A stretch of DNA of 64,000 nucleotides from contig NZ_BMRX01000009.1 in NCBI RefSeq assembly GCF_014648855.1, forward strand, positions 310,001-374,000. The letters are read 5' to 3'. Of this stretch, positions 1 to 8,143 are shown in pieces; position 1 is the first letter of the stretch, and the number at the start of each line of letters is the position of its first letter. The translations under genes and the position numbers were made by a program. Origin of the DNA: Streptomyces parvulus (lineage in GTDB: Bacteria > Actinomycetota > Actinomycetes > Streptomycetales > Streptomycetaceae). The notes below the pieces were generated by a model. It was not told where the DNA came from and searched no databases. It saw nothing but the letters and a program-made list of their open reading frames with translations.

Positions 1-602
1 AGGTGGAGGGTGTGGGCGATGGCGTCCACGACGGCCTCCAGCGGTTCGTCCAGCACCGGTTCCGTCCAGGAGGCGAGCAGAGTGACGGCGGCGTCCGTCG
101 TCGGCGGGCGGACGCCGTAGAAGAGCGTGCGGACCACGGGACGCGGGCCGAGGAGGCGCTTCTTCTCCTCGATCAGGTTCTGCCGGATGCGGACCGCGTC
201 GCCGAGCGGCAGTCGGAGTTCGCGGACGTCCGGCTCGCCGAAGTCGCGCGCCGACATGTGCTCCGTGAGCAACCCGAGGGTGACCTCGGGGAAGGTGCCG
301 TCCGGATGGATCGCGTCGAGTTCGAGAACGGCCGCGACGGTGTGATGGCCGCTGATGTACCAGCCGAACGCGCCAAGCGGCTCACGCGTACGGCTGTCCG
401 CCGCGGCACGCCTCAGGTCGCGGGCCAGAAGCCGGGTGCTGCCCTTCTCCCCGTCGCGCTCGTACCGTTCGGCGAGGTCGGCCGCTTGGTGCTTCGCCCA
501 GTAGTCGAGCTCCAGCGTCCCGGCGACAGGGAACGGCACCCAGTCCTCCGAGCACTCCAGGCCCAGGTTCGAGAGGTCGTCGGTGGTCACGGCGGCGGTC
601 AC
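1..602 (-). CDS. Soluble protein of T7SS-like cassette A, last gene (partial at left edge)
   Basis: The gene is open at the window edge; 200 codons are visible. The GTG at 602-600 overlaps the TGA of the upstream gene (GTGA), which favours this start. No known function is recognised. It is a paralog of the protein at 14812-15405: both carry DSR(S/T)REP, an IHPDxTxPExTL stretch and RLPxGxAVRIRQN, and the complete copy is about 198 aa, so only a few codons are probably missing here. No signal peptide or membrane segment is seen. The alternation of short strands with a final amphipathic helix resembles PsbP/Mog1-like folds (inference). It is the last gene of a tightly coupled minus-strand operon starting at 4303. 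Confidence 0.75.
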   Translation of the reverse strand, partial: MTAAVTTDDLSNLGLECSEDWVPFPVAGTLELDYWAKHQAADLAERYERDGEKGSTRLLARDLRRAAADSRTREPLGAFGWYISGHHTVAAVLELDAIHPDGTFPEVTLGLLTEHMSARDFGEPDVRELRLPLGDAVRIRQNLIEEKKRLLGPRPVVRTLFYGVRPPTTDAAVTLLASWTEPVLDEPLEAVVDAIAHTLH

Positions 603-1222
603 TCCGTCCAGGTCAGCGAGCCCGCGATCGCGTCGAAGAGGCCGGCCATGGCGTCGGCGATCGGTTCCAGAGGGGTGGAGAAGGTGAGCAGGAGGAACGC
701 GGCCGTACCAGGCACGGGCACGTGATACTCGACGGACACGGAGACGGGAGCGGATGGCGTCTCGGCGCTCATGTCATCGTCCGCAGAGGGCTGCTCCGTG
801 CGTCTGCGCACGCGTACGGCGGCGCCGGCGGCCAGTTCCTCGACGCTCACCTCCGGCGCCTCTCCGGGCTCGGCTTCCGCTGCCAGGGCTCGGGCCAGGT
901 CCTGTGGCGAGAGTGGCTCGGCATGGCGCAGCGGTGCCAGCGTGACCAGCAGCGAGGCGGGCACGGTGAAGGGACCCGCCTCCTGGAGACTGAGGTAGAG
1001 CTCGATGCCCCCGCTGCGGTAGGCCTTGGCGGCGCGGCGCCGCAGGTCCGCGCGCAACTCCTCCTTGAGATGCGGGGCGTTGTCGATGCCGTTGAACTGG
1101 CGCTCCACCAGCGCGTCGACCGAGCTGTTCCGCATGTCGGGGGTCAGCAGGATCCGGAACCAGCCGTCGGGCAGCAGCAGACGGTAGTCGGCGGGGGCCG
1201 TGTCGTTCTCGGTGGGCGTCAT
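599..1222 (-). CDS. Soluble PsbP/Mog1-like-pattern protein, cassette A
   Basis: 207 aa, no signal peptide. The N-terminus contains DYRLLLPDGWFR, followed by DALVERQFNGxDNAPH, GGIELYLSLQ and PASLLVT; the C-terminus ends in FSTPL..IADAMAGLFDAIAGSLTW. The protein at 15398-16072 shares all of these, and the one at 21582-22145 shares them more weakly. The pattern 'short strand, P-x-G/D-W, ... , final helix' resembles PsbP/Mog1/DcrB-fold proteins; this is inference from pattern only. It overlaps the upstream membrane-protein gene by 4 bp (1219-1222) and the downstream gene by 4 bp, so translation of the three is coupled. Role unknown; a chaperone or adaptor for the WXG/T7SS-type proteins of the same operon is a reasonable guess. 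Confidence 0.85.
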   Translation of the reverse strand: MTPTENDTAPADYRLLLPDGWFRILLTPDMRNSSVDALVERQFNGIDNAPHLKEELRADLRRRAAKAYRSGGIELYLSLQEAGPFTVPASLLVTLAPLRHAEPLSPQDLARALAAEAEPGEAPEVSVEELAAGAAVRVRRRTEQPSADDDMSAETPSAPVSVSVEYHVPVPGTAAFLLLTFSTPLEPIADAMAGLFDAIAGSLTWTE

Positions 1223-2559
1223 CCGGAAACCTCCCTGGATGTCTGTGGCGACGACTCGAGTGGCCGAAGCGGCCTGTCGAGCCGGAGACGGCTGACCAGT
1301 TGGTGGACGGCGTACGGTGCGACCTGGAGGATCAGGCCGAGGACCCCCATGAGCACCGCGGTCAGTGACGCCTCGGGGTGCTCATCGGAGATCCCCAGTC
1401 CCTGCACCATGGAGAAGGCCGACGCGAAGGCCATGACGGCCGTCGACGAGACGCCGGCGATGGTGCCGGGGAAGCGCGATTCGCGGCGGGCCGCACGGGG
1501 CGACTCCGGGAGTATCCGCGGGCCCAGGACAGGGCCTTTGGGCCAGTGCGTCTTCGGGCCCAGGCGGCGTTCGGACACCGTCAGCCCGGCGGCGCGGCGC
1601 AGCCGGGACCAGCCCTCGGCGCCCGACTCGCCGGCGAACCAGAGGTCCCATGGGAGCACGGCCCGCACCTGTTCCCCCGGGCCCCGCACCTCCACCCCGA
1701 GCGGGGTGCCGGTGTGGGCGTTCACCCGGGCCAGGCTTCGCACGGCGTGCGGCCCGGTCAGCGGGAACCAGTACTCCTGCCCGCCCAGGTCCCGCAGGAC
1801 GAGATCCGCGTCCTGCACGCGCAGTTCCGTGTCCCGGCGGAACCTGACGGTCGCACCGCACCCCGGTGCGGGCGAGGGGGCGACGCGCTCGCGGACGACT
1901 GGAGCGTGCCGGTCGCGGCCCAGCCAGGTCCAGGCCCGCAGGACGATCCGGGCGAGCGGGGCAGTGAGCGCGGCGGACGACAGGAGGAGTACGGCCCAGG
2001 GCGCAGCGCTGTCGGAGATGACGAGGAACGTGAAGACGGCGAACCAGGTGACCCCGGCGGCGGCGCGGACCGCCCAGTACCAGAAAGGGAAGTCGCCGCC
2101 CGGCCCGAGCCGGACGCCGCCACCGTCCGGCGCCACCAGCGGATCGTTTCTGTCCCGGACCACGTGCAGAGGAATGCCGGCCGCCTTGAGCAGCGAGGCC
2201 ACCCCCGAGCGGCCGAGAAGGTGCTCGCCCTGAACGGATCGCTTGGGCAGCACCGGAGTCTCGGGCAGCCACTGCTCCACGTCGAGCCGGGCGATCGGAC
2301 CACCGTCCCGGTCCTGCAGTTGCAGCTCTCCCCAGGAGCCGGGGATCGGGGGCCCCATACGCTCCATGTCCGCACCGGGAACGTCCACGAAGACGGCCCG
2401 TGCGATACCCGTACCGCCCACCGGAAGGCGCCGGGTGCGGCGACGGGTGCGCAGCACCAGCTCGCCGTCCTCGACGAAGAGCCGGGACACCCGGCAGCGT
2501 TCCAGTCCCGGACCGCGCGAGGCGGCCGGGCGGAGCGCGGGCTCGGGGGGCTGCGTCAT
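1219..2559 (-). CDS. Membrane protein of T7SS-like cassette A
   Basis: 446 aa from an ATG at 2559 that overlaps the TGA of the upstream gene (ATGA), preferred over a longer reading frame whose extra N-terminus looks like shadow sequence. A ~170-residue cytoplasmic N-terminal part (MTQPPEPALRP...) is followed by a hydrophobic pair around residues 155-215 (FWYWAVRAAAGVTWF..., WAVLLLSSAALTAPL), a second soluble part, and a C-terminal hydrophobic pair (ISDEHPEASLTAVLMGVLGL). Paralog of 16081-17430, sharing length, topology and the motif 'P(W/G)DLWFAG / PWRFWFAG'. Function unknown. Its fixed place between the T7SS-signal protein and the two soluble proteins suggests it is the membrane partner of the cassette. 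Confidence 0.85.
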   Translation of the reverse strand: MTQPPEPALRPAASRGPGLERCRVSRLFVEDGELVLRTRRRTRRLPVGGTGIARAVFVDVPGADMERMGPPIPGSWGELQLQDRDGGPIARLDVEQWLPETPVLPKRSVQGEHLLGRSGVASLLKAAGIPLHVVRDRNDPLVAPDGGGVRLGPGGDFPFWYWAVRAAAGVTWFAVFTFLVISDSAAPWAVLLLSSAALTAPLARIVLRAWTWLGRDRHAPVVRERVAPSPAPGCGATVRFRRDTELRVQDADLVLRDLGGQEYWFPLTGPHAVRSLARVNAHTGTPLGVEVRGPGEQVRAVLPWDLWFAGESGAEGWSRLRRAAGLTVSERRLGPKTHWPKGPVLGPRILPESPRAARRESRFPGTIAGVSSTAVMAFASAFSMVQGLGISDEHPEASLTAVLMGVLGLILQVAPYAVHQLVSRLRLDRPLRPLESSPQTSREVSG

Positions 2560-3980
2560 CCCGTGGCCCCTTCGTACAGGGAAGTGACCGCGCCGTAGGC
2601 GCCCTCGGAACCGGCGGCGACACCTGTGGCCGTGGCACCGGCCCACACGTTGGTCTGGCCGGAGAAGTTGTTCAGGGCACTGCTGATCGCCGGCATCTGC
2701 GTCGCCGCGGGTGCGATGCCGTCGAGGTCGGCGGCGGCCCTGGCCAGGTCGGGATCGAGGGTGCCCGCAGAACGGGGCGCGGCCATGCCCTGGAGACCTT
2801 CGCGCCAGCCCTGCCTGGAGAACGCGTTGCCGATGGACTTCACGCCGTCGACGCTATCGCGGTACAGGGAGACGGGGCTGAACCCCTCCTTCAGGTTGCT
2901 CCAGGTGGGCAGCTTCCCCTTGGGCATGGCGGCCATCGCCCGTGCGGCGTCCTTGCCGCGGAGGGCGCCCTGCGCACCCCGGTTGGCGAGGTTCCAGGCC
3001 TTGTTGGTCTTCATTCCGGAGGCCACGGCGTTCTTGTAGAGGCTGCTCCGCGCGAGGGCCTTGCTGCCGGCCGCGACGCCCTTGGCTCCGGCCATCGCCG
3101 CGCGTCCGAGGCCGAAGGTGGCGACGCCGACGGCGTCCAGGATCACCGACTTCCAGCTGCCCTCACCTCCGAGCGCCAGCACCAGGTCGGTGGCGAGGGC
3201 GACGACGCTGGCCAGCAGGGCGACGGCGTTGGCGACGACGGCGATGGCCTGGCCGATGACCGGGATCCAGCCCAGGGCGAGCGCCGCCACGCCTGCCCAC
3301 AGCGCGATACGGCCCGCCCATTTGGAGATCTGGGTGAGCCAGCCGGCGTTCTCGTGGACCCAGTTCTTGAACTTGTCCGTCCAGCCGTCCTTGAGACCGT
3401 CGTTCTCGATGACGTCGTGGATCGCGTCCGCCGCCCGGCTCGCGGCGGCGTCGCGGACCTCCTTGGCGGTGCGCAGCGCCTCCTTGGCCGCGGACAGCGC
3501 CGACGAGGCGTTCTCCTGCTGTTCCTTGTACTTCTTGGTGTCGGGATCGTCCTTGGGTACGTCCTCGGGCTGCCCGTCAAGTGACCGCTGCGCGGCGCGG
3601 TCGTCCTCGTCGGCGGCCTCGGCGTCGTGCAACGCCTTGTCGGCCATCTGCTGCGCCCGGTGCAGCTCCGAGGCGTACTCCGTGCTGCACACCCCGTCCA
3701 CGACGCGCGTACCAAGTGCGTCGGCGGCCTCGTCGTACCGCTTGAACGCCTTGCGGAGCTTGTCGCCGGCGCCCTCGGCCGCTCCGCGGAACTCGGTGGC
3801 CGCCTTGCCCTTCCAGTTCTCGACGGAGGCCAGTTCCTTGATCTCCCGGGCCTCCTTCTCGATGGCCTCGGCGGTCTTGCGCAGCTGCCGGCCGAGCCGG
3901 GCCACCTCCTCGGGATCGCCGGGTACCGGGTCGGAGGCCTCGTCGAGCACCGCCCAGCGGTGGGCTGCGGGACGCGTCAA
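2556..3980 (-). CDS. Putative T7SS-signal protein with hydrophobic centre, cassette A
   Basis: 474 aa. The N-terminal ~110 residues match the 'putative T7SS secretion signal' type domain seen in actinobacterial secreted toxins: SDPVPGDPEEVARLGRQLR, then VENWKGKA with Trp56, then KAFKRYDEAADALG. A charged helical stretch (residues ~105-200) follows, then a strongly hydrophobic segment (~215-275, LALGWIPVIGQAIAVVANAV) and an Ala/Gly-rich C-terminus. No toxin domain is recognised. Paralogs: 17462-18976 (very similar) and 23421-24674. It overlaps the WXG100-like gene upstream by 4 bp (ATGA) and the membrane gene downstream by 4 bp. Secretion through a type VII-like machine is inferred from the N-terminal domain and neighbour; it might instead stay in the membrane. 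Confidence 0.85.
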   Translation of the reverse strand: MTRPAAHRWAVLDEASDPVPGDPEEVARLGRQLRKTAEAIEKEAREIKELASVENWKGKAATEFRGAAEGAGDKLRKAFKRYDEAADALGTRVVDGVCSTEYASELHRAQQMADKALHDAEAADEDDRAAQRSLDGQPEDVPKDDPDTKKYKEQQENASSALSAAKEALRTAKEVRDAAASRAADAIHDVIENDGLKDGWTDKFKNWVHENAGWLTQISKWAGRIALWAGVAALALGWIPVIGQAIAVVANAVALLASVVALATDLVLALGGEGSWKSVILDAVGVATFGLGRAAMAGAKGVAAGSKALARSSLYKNAVASGMKTNKAWNLANRGAQGALRGKDAARAMAAMPKGKLPTWSNLKEGFSPVSLYRDSVDGVKSIGNAFSRQGWREGLQGMAAPRSAGTLDPDLARAAADLDGIAPAATQMPAISSALNNFSGQTNVWAGATATGVAAGSEGAYGAVTSLYEGATG

Positions 3981-4303
3981 CTGCCCGCCTCCTTCCTGCC
4001 GTCCTTCGCCTTCCGGTCCGCGCGGCGCAGGGCCTCCGCCAGCTCGTGGTCGATCTTGTCGTACGCGTCCGCCGCGCCCTTGGTGATCCCGTGGAGCTTC
4101 TCCAGCTCGTCCGTCAGCTGTCTGCGGTGGATCTTCCAGTTGCTGCCGAACTTCTCGAAGGCGTCGAGGATCTTCTCCGACCCGATCTCGCCGACGCCGT
4201 ACCCCTCCGCCGGATTGGCCCGTTCGGCGAACGTCTTCCGGATACGGCTCAGAGCCCGGGCGCTCTCCCGGATCCGGTCGATGTCGGCTTCCTGGTCACC
4301 CAT
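3977..4303 (-). CDS. WXG100-like small helical protein, cassette A
   Basis: 108 aa, helical, no signal peptide. Trp56 sits in SNWKIHR, where WXG100 proteins carry their central turn, although the strict WXG triplet is absent. The C-terminal half carries AYDKIDHEL, a match to the YxxxD/E export motif of type VII substrates. A strong GGAGGAGGAG ribosome-binding site lies 3 bases before the ATG. Paralogs at 18973-19296 and 24677-24988 have Trp at the same position and the same YxxxD. It is the first gene of cassette A, 48 bp downstream of the last Tad gene on the same strand. It probably pairs with the T7SS-signal protein encoded next. Confidence 0.87.
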   Translation of the reverse strand: MGDQEADIDRIRESARALSRIRKTFAERANPAEGYGVGEIGSEKILDAFEKFGSNWKIHRRQLTDELEKLHGITKGAADAYDKIDHELAEALRRADRKAKDGRKEAGS

Positions 4304-4351
4304 GCTCTCCTCCTCCGCGCAACGTCAGCGCCCGCCGTCCCGGGACCGGGG

Positions 4352-4813
4352 TCACCCCACCTCGTTCTCCGCCACCGCCTGCCCGTGGACCACCACGTCG
4401 CCCCCGTAGAACATGCCGGTGAAGACCGGGGAGTACGTGAGCTGGACTTCGACCTCGACCTGGGCCGCGTCGGCCGTGACGCAGTACGTCGCGGCGATGT
4501 CCGCGCCGGTCATGTCCATCTCCGCGGCGAAGGCCTTCACGCGGGCGTCGCAGTTCTCGTAGTTGATGGGGGCGGGGCCGCCGACGTCGTCGTAGAGGGC
4601 CTCGCGGTCGATGTCCTGGGCGGCGTAGCGGGCGGCCTGTTCGGCGATGTCCGCGGCGCGTTCGCGCTTCGAGATGGACATGCCGCCGTCGATGACGAAG
4701 GCGGAGAGGGAGAGGAAGACCAGGGCGAAGATGATGACCGCGCCGGCGCCCGAGCCGCGGTCGTCCAGGTGGGCGCGCCGGGCGGCGAGCCAGTGGCGCA
4801 CGGAAGATCTCAC
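4352..4813 (-). CDS. TadE/TadG-like pilus assembly protein
   Basis: 153 aa with a short basic N-terminus, then DDRGSGAGAVIIFALVFLSL, a type IV prepilin-like segment with one transmembrane helix, and an extracytoplasmic C-terminus with two Cys. Unlike the two pseudopilins encoded upstream, it lacks the Glu at position +5 after the Gly of the cleavage site (Ala is there), which is usual for the TadG-like branch (PF13400-type). Last gene of the Tad operon; the start overlaps the upstream stop by 4 bp (4810-4813). Confidence 0.88.
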   Translation of the reverse strand: MRSSVRHWLAARRAHLDDRGSGAGAVIIFALVFLSLSAFVIDGGMSISKRERAADIAEQAARYAAQDIDREALYDDVGGPAPINYENCDARVKAFAAEMDMTGADIAATYCVTADAAQVEVEVQLTYSPVFTGMFYGGDVVVHGQAVAENEVG

Positions 4814-5262
4814 GCGGTCCTCCGGTACGGGTCCAGCGGGGAGCTGAAGGTCGCCGACAGGGTGGTCGGGACGTTCAGGCCGATCGAGGCCAGGCCGCGT
4901 ACCTCGCAGCTCACCTCGACCGTGAAGAGGGTGTCGGGTTCGAAGCCGGGGCTCTTCTGGACGACCGAGACGGGGCCCGAGCAGACGTCCGCGAGGTTGG
5001 ACTCGGCCGCCTTCTTCGCCTCGGCGATCGCCGTGCCGTGGTCCTTCTGGATCGAGCCCGCGCGAGCGGCGTCCCGGGCCGCGCCGTCGAGGGCGCCGCG
5101 GCCGTCGACCAGCTGGCCGAAGGCCACCAGGACCAGGATGAAGAGGATCATCACGGGGGCGAGGATGACCACCTCGATGGTCGACAGCCCTTTGTCGTCG
5201 CAGGGGCCTTCGTCGTCGCAGGGGCGGCGGCGGGGCGGCCTCGCCAGGGGAAACGCGTCCAT
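4810..5262 (-). CDS. TadE-like pseudopilin
   Basis: 150 aa. After a 25-residue basic leader comes DDKGLSTIEVVILAPVMILF, a prepilin-type site with Gly at -1 and Glu at +5, followed by one hydrophobic helix and a small outer domain with two Cys that may form a disulfide. This fits TadE-type minor pseudopilins of Tad (tight adherence) pili. It abuts the upstream gene without a gap (5262/5263) and overlaps the downstream one by 4 bp, so it is cotranscribed in the Tad operon. No prepilin peptidase gene is present in the window. Confidence 0.9.
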   Translation of the reverse strand: MDAFPLARPPRRRPCDDEGPCDDKGLSTIEVVILAPVMILFILVLVAFGQLVDGRGALDGAARDAARAGSIQKDHGTAIAEAKKAAESNLADVCSGPVSVVQKSPGFEPDTLFTVEVSCEVRGLASIGLNVPTTLSATFSSPLDPYRRTA

Positions 5263-5802
5263 CTAGTTCTCCCCCTCCTGCACGAAGCGCTCCACCGGGC
5301 CCACCGACTGCGCGTGCACCGTCAGGTCCAGGCCCGGGAAGACCGTCGGGATGCGGGCCGTGATCTCCACGCCCACCGTGTCCTGTTCCGGCTGGAGCAG
5401 CTTCACGTCCGGCGACAGGACCAGCTGCGGACCGAGTTGGCGGATGTAGCTGTCGACCACGTCCTGGGCCTCCCCGCGCCAGCCGCCCGGCTGCGCGTCG
5501 GCCGTCGCGCGGGCCTTGCGCGCGCCCGCCTGGGCCGCCGCCTGCGCCACGTGGTCGGCGAAGAAGTACAGCCCGAACTGCACCGTCGCGAAGATCATGA
5601 AGAACAGCACCGGCGTGAGCAGCACGAACTCGATCGCGGTCATGCCGGAGTCGTCGCCGCGGGTGGCCGCGGCGTTCCGCGCGGTCTCCACCCTGCGGCG
5701 CACCCGTCCGCGTACGCCCCCCAAGGCGCCGCCAAGCACGCCGAGCACGCCGCGTCTGCCGCGCGCGGCACCCGGCATCCCCGTCCCCGTCCGTCCCGTC
5801 AC
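5263..5802 (-). CDS. TadE-like pseudopilin
   Basis: 179 aa with an unusually long Arg/Gly-rich leader of about 50 residues, then DDSGMTAIEFVLLTPVLFFM, a prepilin-type cleavage site (Gly -1, Glu +5) and a single hydrophobic helix. The rest is a strand-rich extracytoplasmic domain. Minor pseudopilin of the Tad pilus. The start may be internal (for example the Met at residue 9), because the basic leader is long for the family. It stands between the Flp pilin gene (gap 31 bp) and the second TadE-like gene (adjacent). Confidence 0.88.
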   Translation of the reverse strand: MTGRTGTGMPGAARGRRGVLGVLGGALGGVRGRVRRRVETARNAAATRGDDSGMTAIEFVLLTPVLFFMIFATVQFGLYFFADHVAQAAAQAGARKARATADAQPGGWRGEAQDVVDSYIRQLGPQLVLSPDVKLLQPEQDTVGVEITARIPTVFPGLDLTVHAQSVGPVERFVQEGEN

Positions 5803-5833
5803 ATCGTCCCCGTCAGCGCCGTACGTCGGCCGG

Positions 5834-6094
5834 TCAGCAGGTCTTGCCCGCGTCCGCGCCCTTGATGCAGTCGCCGACCTTGTTGGCGCCGTCGCTGAGC
5901 GCGGCGTTGATGATGGCGGCCACCACGCCGACGATCGCGACGACGACCGCGGAGATGATGACCCACTCGACGGCGGACGCGCCGCGGTCCAGTTCGCCGG
6001 AGCGGGCGCGGTCCACGCGGGCCCGCAGGAAGGTGATCAGGAAGTCCACGGGCACGATGCCGGTGGTGCCGGTGCGGAGGTTGCGTCCGTTCAT
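5834..6094 (-). CDS. Flp-type pilin (Tad pilus major subunit candidate)
   Basis: 86 aa, the usual size for Flp pilins of actinobacteria. The N-terminal leader of ~38 residues ends in DRGASAVEWVIISAVVVAIV: Gly at -1, Glu at +5 and a single hydrophobic helix, followed by a short tail rich in Ala with two Cys (CIKGADAGKTC). This is the likely major subunit of the pilus assembled by the TadABC proteins encoded upstream. It is separated from tadC by an 82-bp gap, the longest inside the operon, which could hold an extra promoter or processing site that raises pilin expression (inference). Confidence 0.88.
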   Translation of the reverse strand: MNGRNLRTGTTGIVPVDFLITFLRARVDRARSGELDRGASAVEWVIISAVVVAIVGVVAAIINAALSDGANKVGDCIKGADAGKTC

Positions 6095-6176
6095 GGTGAG
6101 TCTGTCCTCTCGTGTCGGTTCTGGGAGCGATGCGGCCCGGAGTGGCCCGCGGCTGGCGTCACTGGCTTCGCCGGCG

Positions 6177-7097
6177 TCACACCTGGAACACCCGCATCGC
6201 CGCGGGGTAGATCAGGAAGACCAGGAACCCGGCGCACAGCAGGAGCTGCGCCACGAGCATCGACTGGGACTTCTCGCCCGCGCTGCCCTCGATCTCGGCC
6301 AGTTCGCGGTGGCGCATGGTCTCCGCGCGGGAGGCCAGCGACTCGCGGACCTTGGCTCCGTCGTCCGCCACCAGGGCGAGCGAGGCGGAGAGGTCCTTCA
6401 GTTCCTCGACGCCCAGGTCCTCCCCGAGCTGCCCCAGCGCCTGCCACTGGCTGATGCCGGTGATGCGCGCGTCGGCCAGGGCGTTGCGGATGCGGTGGGT
6501 CGCCCAGCCGTCCGACACCTCCGCCGCCGCCATCAGCGCCTCCGGCAGACCGCGGCCGCCGGCCAGGCTCATGGAGACCAGGTCCAGGTAGGCGCCGATG
6601 ACACGCCGCAGGTCACGGCGCTTCTCCTGCGCGTCCCGGCGTACTTCGAGGTCGGGCAGGAAGAAGAAGAGCACCGCGCAGAGCAGAGCCAGCCAGACCG
6701 GGATGATCGGGCTGTCGCCGAAGCCGAGCTGCCAGACGATCGCGAACAGGAACGGACCGAAGAACAGACCGCCCGCCGCCAGCAGCGCCTTCGTCGCCAG
6801 GAACTTCTCCCAGCTGCGGTCGAGCACCGCCAGGTCCGCGCGCAGTGAGCGCTGCTCCCAGCCCTGCTGGAGATACAACTCGGCGACGCGCGCGCCCACC
6901 TGGGCCCGCAACGAGCCGAAGCGGCTGGTGTCCTGCGCCGTCCGCGACGCCCCGTACGCCGCCCCGCGCGCCCGCATCGCGTCGATCCGGGCGACCTGCT
7001 GGATCGGGCTGCGCCTGCTCGGCATCAGCGCGCGGACCAGGGCGTAGACGCCCAGTCCGATGACGGCGCCGACCAGGACCGGCATGGTCAGGTTCAT
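6177..7097 (-). CDS. tadC: TadC-like type II/IV secretion system F-family membrane protein
   Basis: 306 aa. An N-terminal membrane helix (residues ~1-20), a long cytoplasmic stretch, a hydrophobic pair around 105-150 (LLCAVLFFFLPDLEV), a T2SS-F domain (DLRRVIGAYLDLVSMSLAGG...ISQWQALGQLGEDLGVEELKDL) and a final helix (LLLCAGFLVFLIYPAAM). It forms the inner-membrane platform of the Tad pilus with TadB. The start overlaps the tadB stop by 4 bp (7094-7097). Confidence 0.9.
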   Translation of the reverse strand: MNLTMPVLVGAVIGLGVYALVRALMPSRRSPIQQVARIDAMRARGAAYGASRTAQDTSRFGSLRAQVGARVAELYLQQGWEQRSLRADLAVLDRSWEKFLATKALLAAGGLFFGPFLFAIVWQLGFGDSPIIPVWLALLCAVLFFFLPDLEVRRDAQEKRRDLRRVIGAYLDLVSMSLAGGRGLPEALMAAAEVSDGWATHRIRNALADARITGISQWQALGQLGEDLGVEELKDLSASLALVADDGAKVRESLASRAETMRHRELAEIEGSAGEKSQSMLVAQLLLCAGFLVFLIYPAAMRVFQV

Positions 7098-8137
7098 CGT
7101 CGTACCCCCTCGTCACCAGACGCCTGCGACGGCTGCGCCGGTTGCGGCAGTCGCTGCGCGGGCTGACCCGGGTGGCCCTGCGGACCCGGCTGACCCGGGG
7201 TGCGGGGACGTACGAACTGCACATCCGAACCGTCCCGGACCAGGAAGCGCTCCGGTGTCTCGATGGTCGACAGCTTGCGCAGCCACCAGAAGCCCAGCGC
7301 GAACAGGCCGCACACGCAGGCCAGCACGAGCTGACCGACGGGCGATCCGTACGGCTCGACGAAGTCGCGGTTGAAGACGGACAGGCCGAGCACGAACAGC
7401 ACCGACACCGCGACGACGATCTGCACCGAACGGCGGGTCGAGGCGCGCTGCGCCATCACGCGCTGGCGCATGTCGACCTCCTCGCGCGCGGACTTGGCGA
7501 GCGCGCCGAGGACCTGCCGCAGACCGGGGCCGCGCAGGCGGGCGTTGAGGATCAGCGCGGCGACGATGATGTCGGCGGAGGCGTCGTCGATCTCGTCGGC
7601 CAGGTGCTGGAGCGCGTCGGGCAGCGGGGTGCGCGAGCGCAGCCGGTCGACCAGGGCGTCCAGGTGGGGCCGGAGTACGGGGGCCGCGGCGCGGGCGGAG
7701 GCCGGGATGGCCTGCTCCAGGCCGACGGCGCCCGCGATGGTGTCGCGCAGCGACTCGGTCCAGGAGGCGAGGGCCTCCACCCGCTTCATGGCGGCGCGTT
7801 CCTCGGCGGCGCCGCCGAAGAGGCGGTCCCAGAAGAAGACGAGGACGCCGGCCGCGATGCCCAGCACCGCCCAGCGGGTGAGGAGCAGGACGACGAGGCC
7901 GACGATGGCGGCGGCCGAGCCGCGCCGGCCCGCCCAGCGGATCAGCTCGTTGACCCGCTCACTGGCCTGCCGCTTCTCGTGTTCGGGCTTGGCGGGCAGT
8001 CCGCGTACGGCGACCAGGAACAGGGCGAGGCCGCCGCCGACGGCGACTCCGCAGCCGAGCGCGTACAGGACCGTGGTCGAGAACAGGCCGCCCATGGAGC
8101 CGAGGGAGTCGAGGGCCGCGAGGGTGTTCATCTCCAT
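7094..8137 (-). CDS. tadB: TadB-like type II/IV secretion system F-family membrane protein
   Basis: 347 aa with two N-terminal helices (residues ~15-40 and ~85-110), a cytoplasmic T2SS-F domain (ASWTESLRDTIAGAVGLEQAIPAS ... LADEIDDASADIIVAALIL) and two C-terminal helices, ending in a Pro/Gln/Gly-rich tail of about 40 residues. The tail is not part of the family core and reads as low complexity. Inner-membrane platform protein paired with TadC. The gap to the TadA ATPase gene is only 6 bp. Confidence 0.9.
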   Translation of the reverse strand: MEMNTLAALDSLGSMGGLFSTTVLYALGCGVAVGGGLALFLVAVRGLPAKPEHEKRQASERVNELIRWAGRRGSAAAIVGLVVLLLTRWAVLGIAAGVLVFFWDRLFGGAAEERAAMKRVEALASWTESLRDTIAGAVGLEQAIPASARAAAPVLRPHLDALVDRLRSRTPLPDALQHLADEIDDASADIIVAALILNARLRGPGLRQVLGALAKSAREEVDMRQRVMAQRASTRRSVQIVVAVSVLFVLGLSVFNRDFVEPYGSPVGQLVLACVCGLFALGFWWLRKLSTIETPERFLVRDGSDVQFVRPRTPGQPGPQGHPGQPAQRLPQPAQPSQASGDEGVRR

Positions 8138-8143
8138 CTCCCG

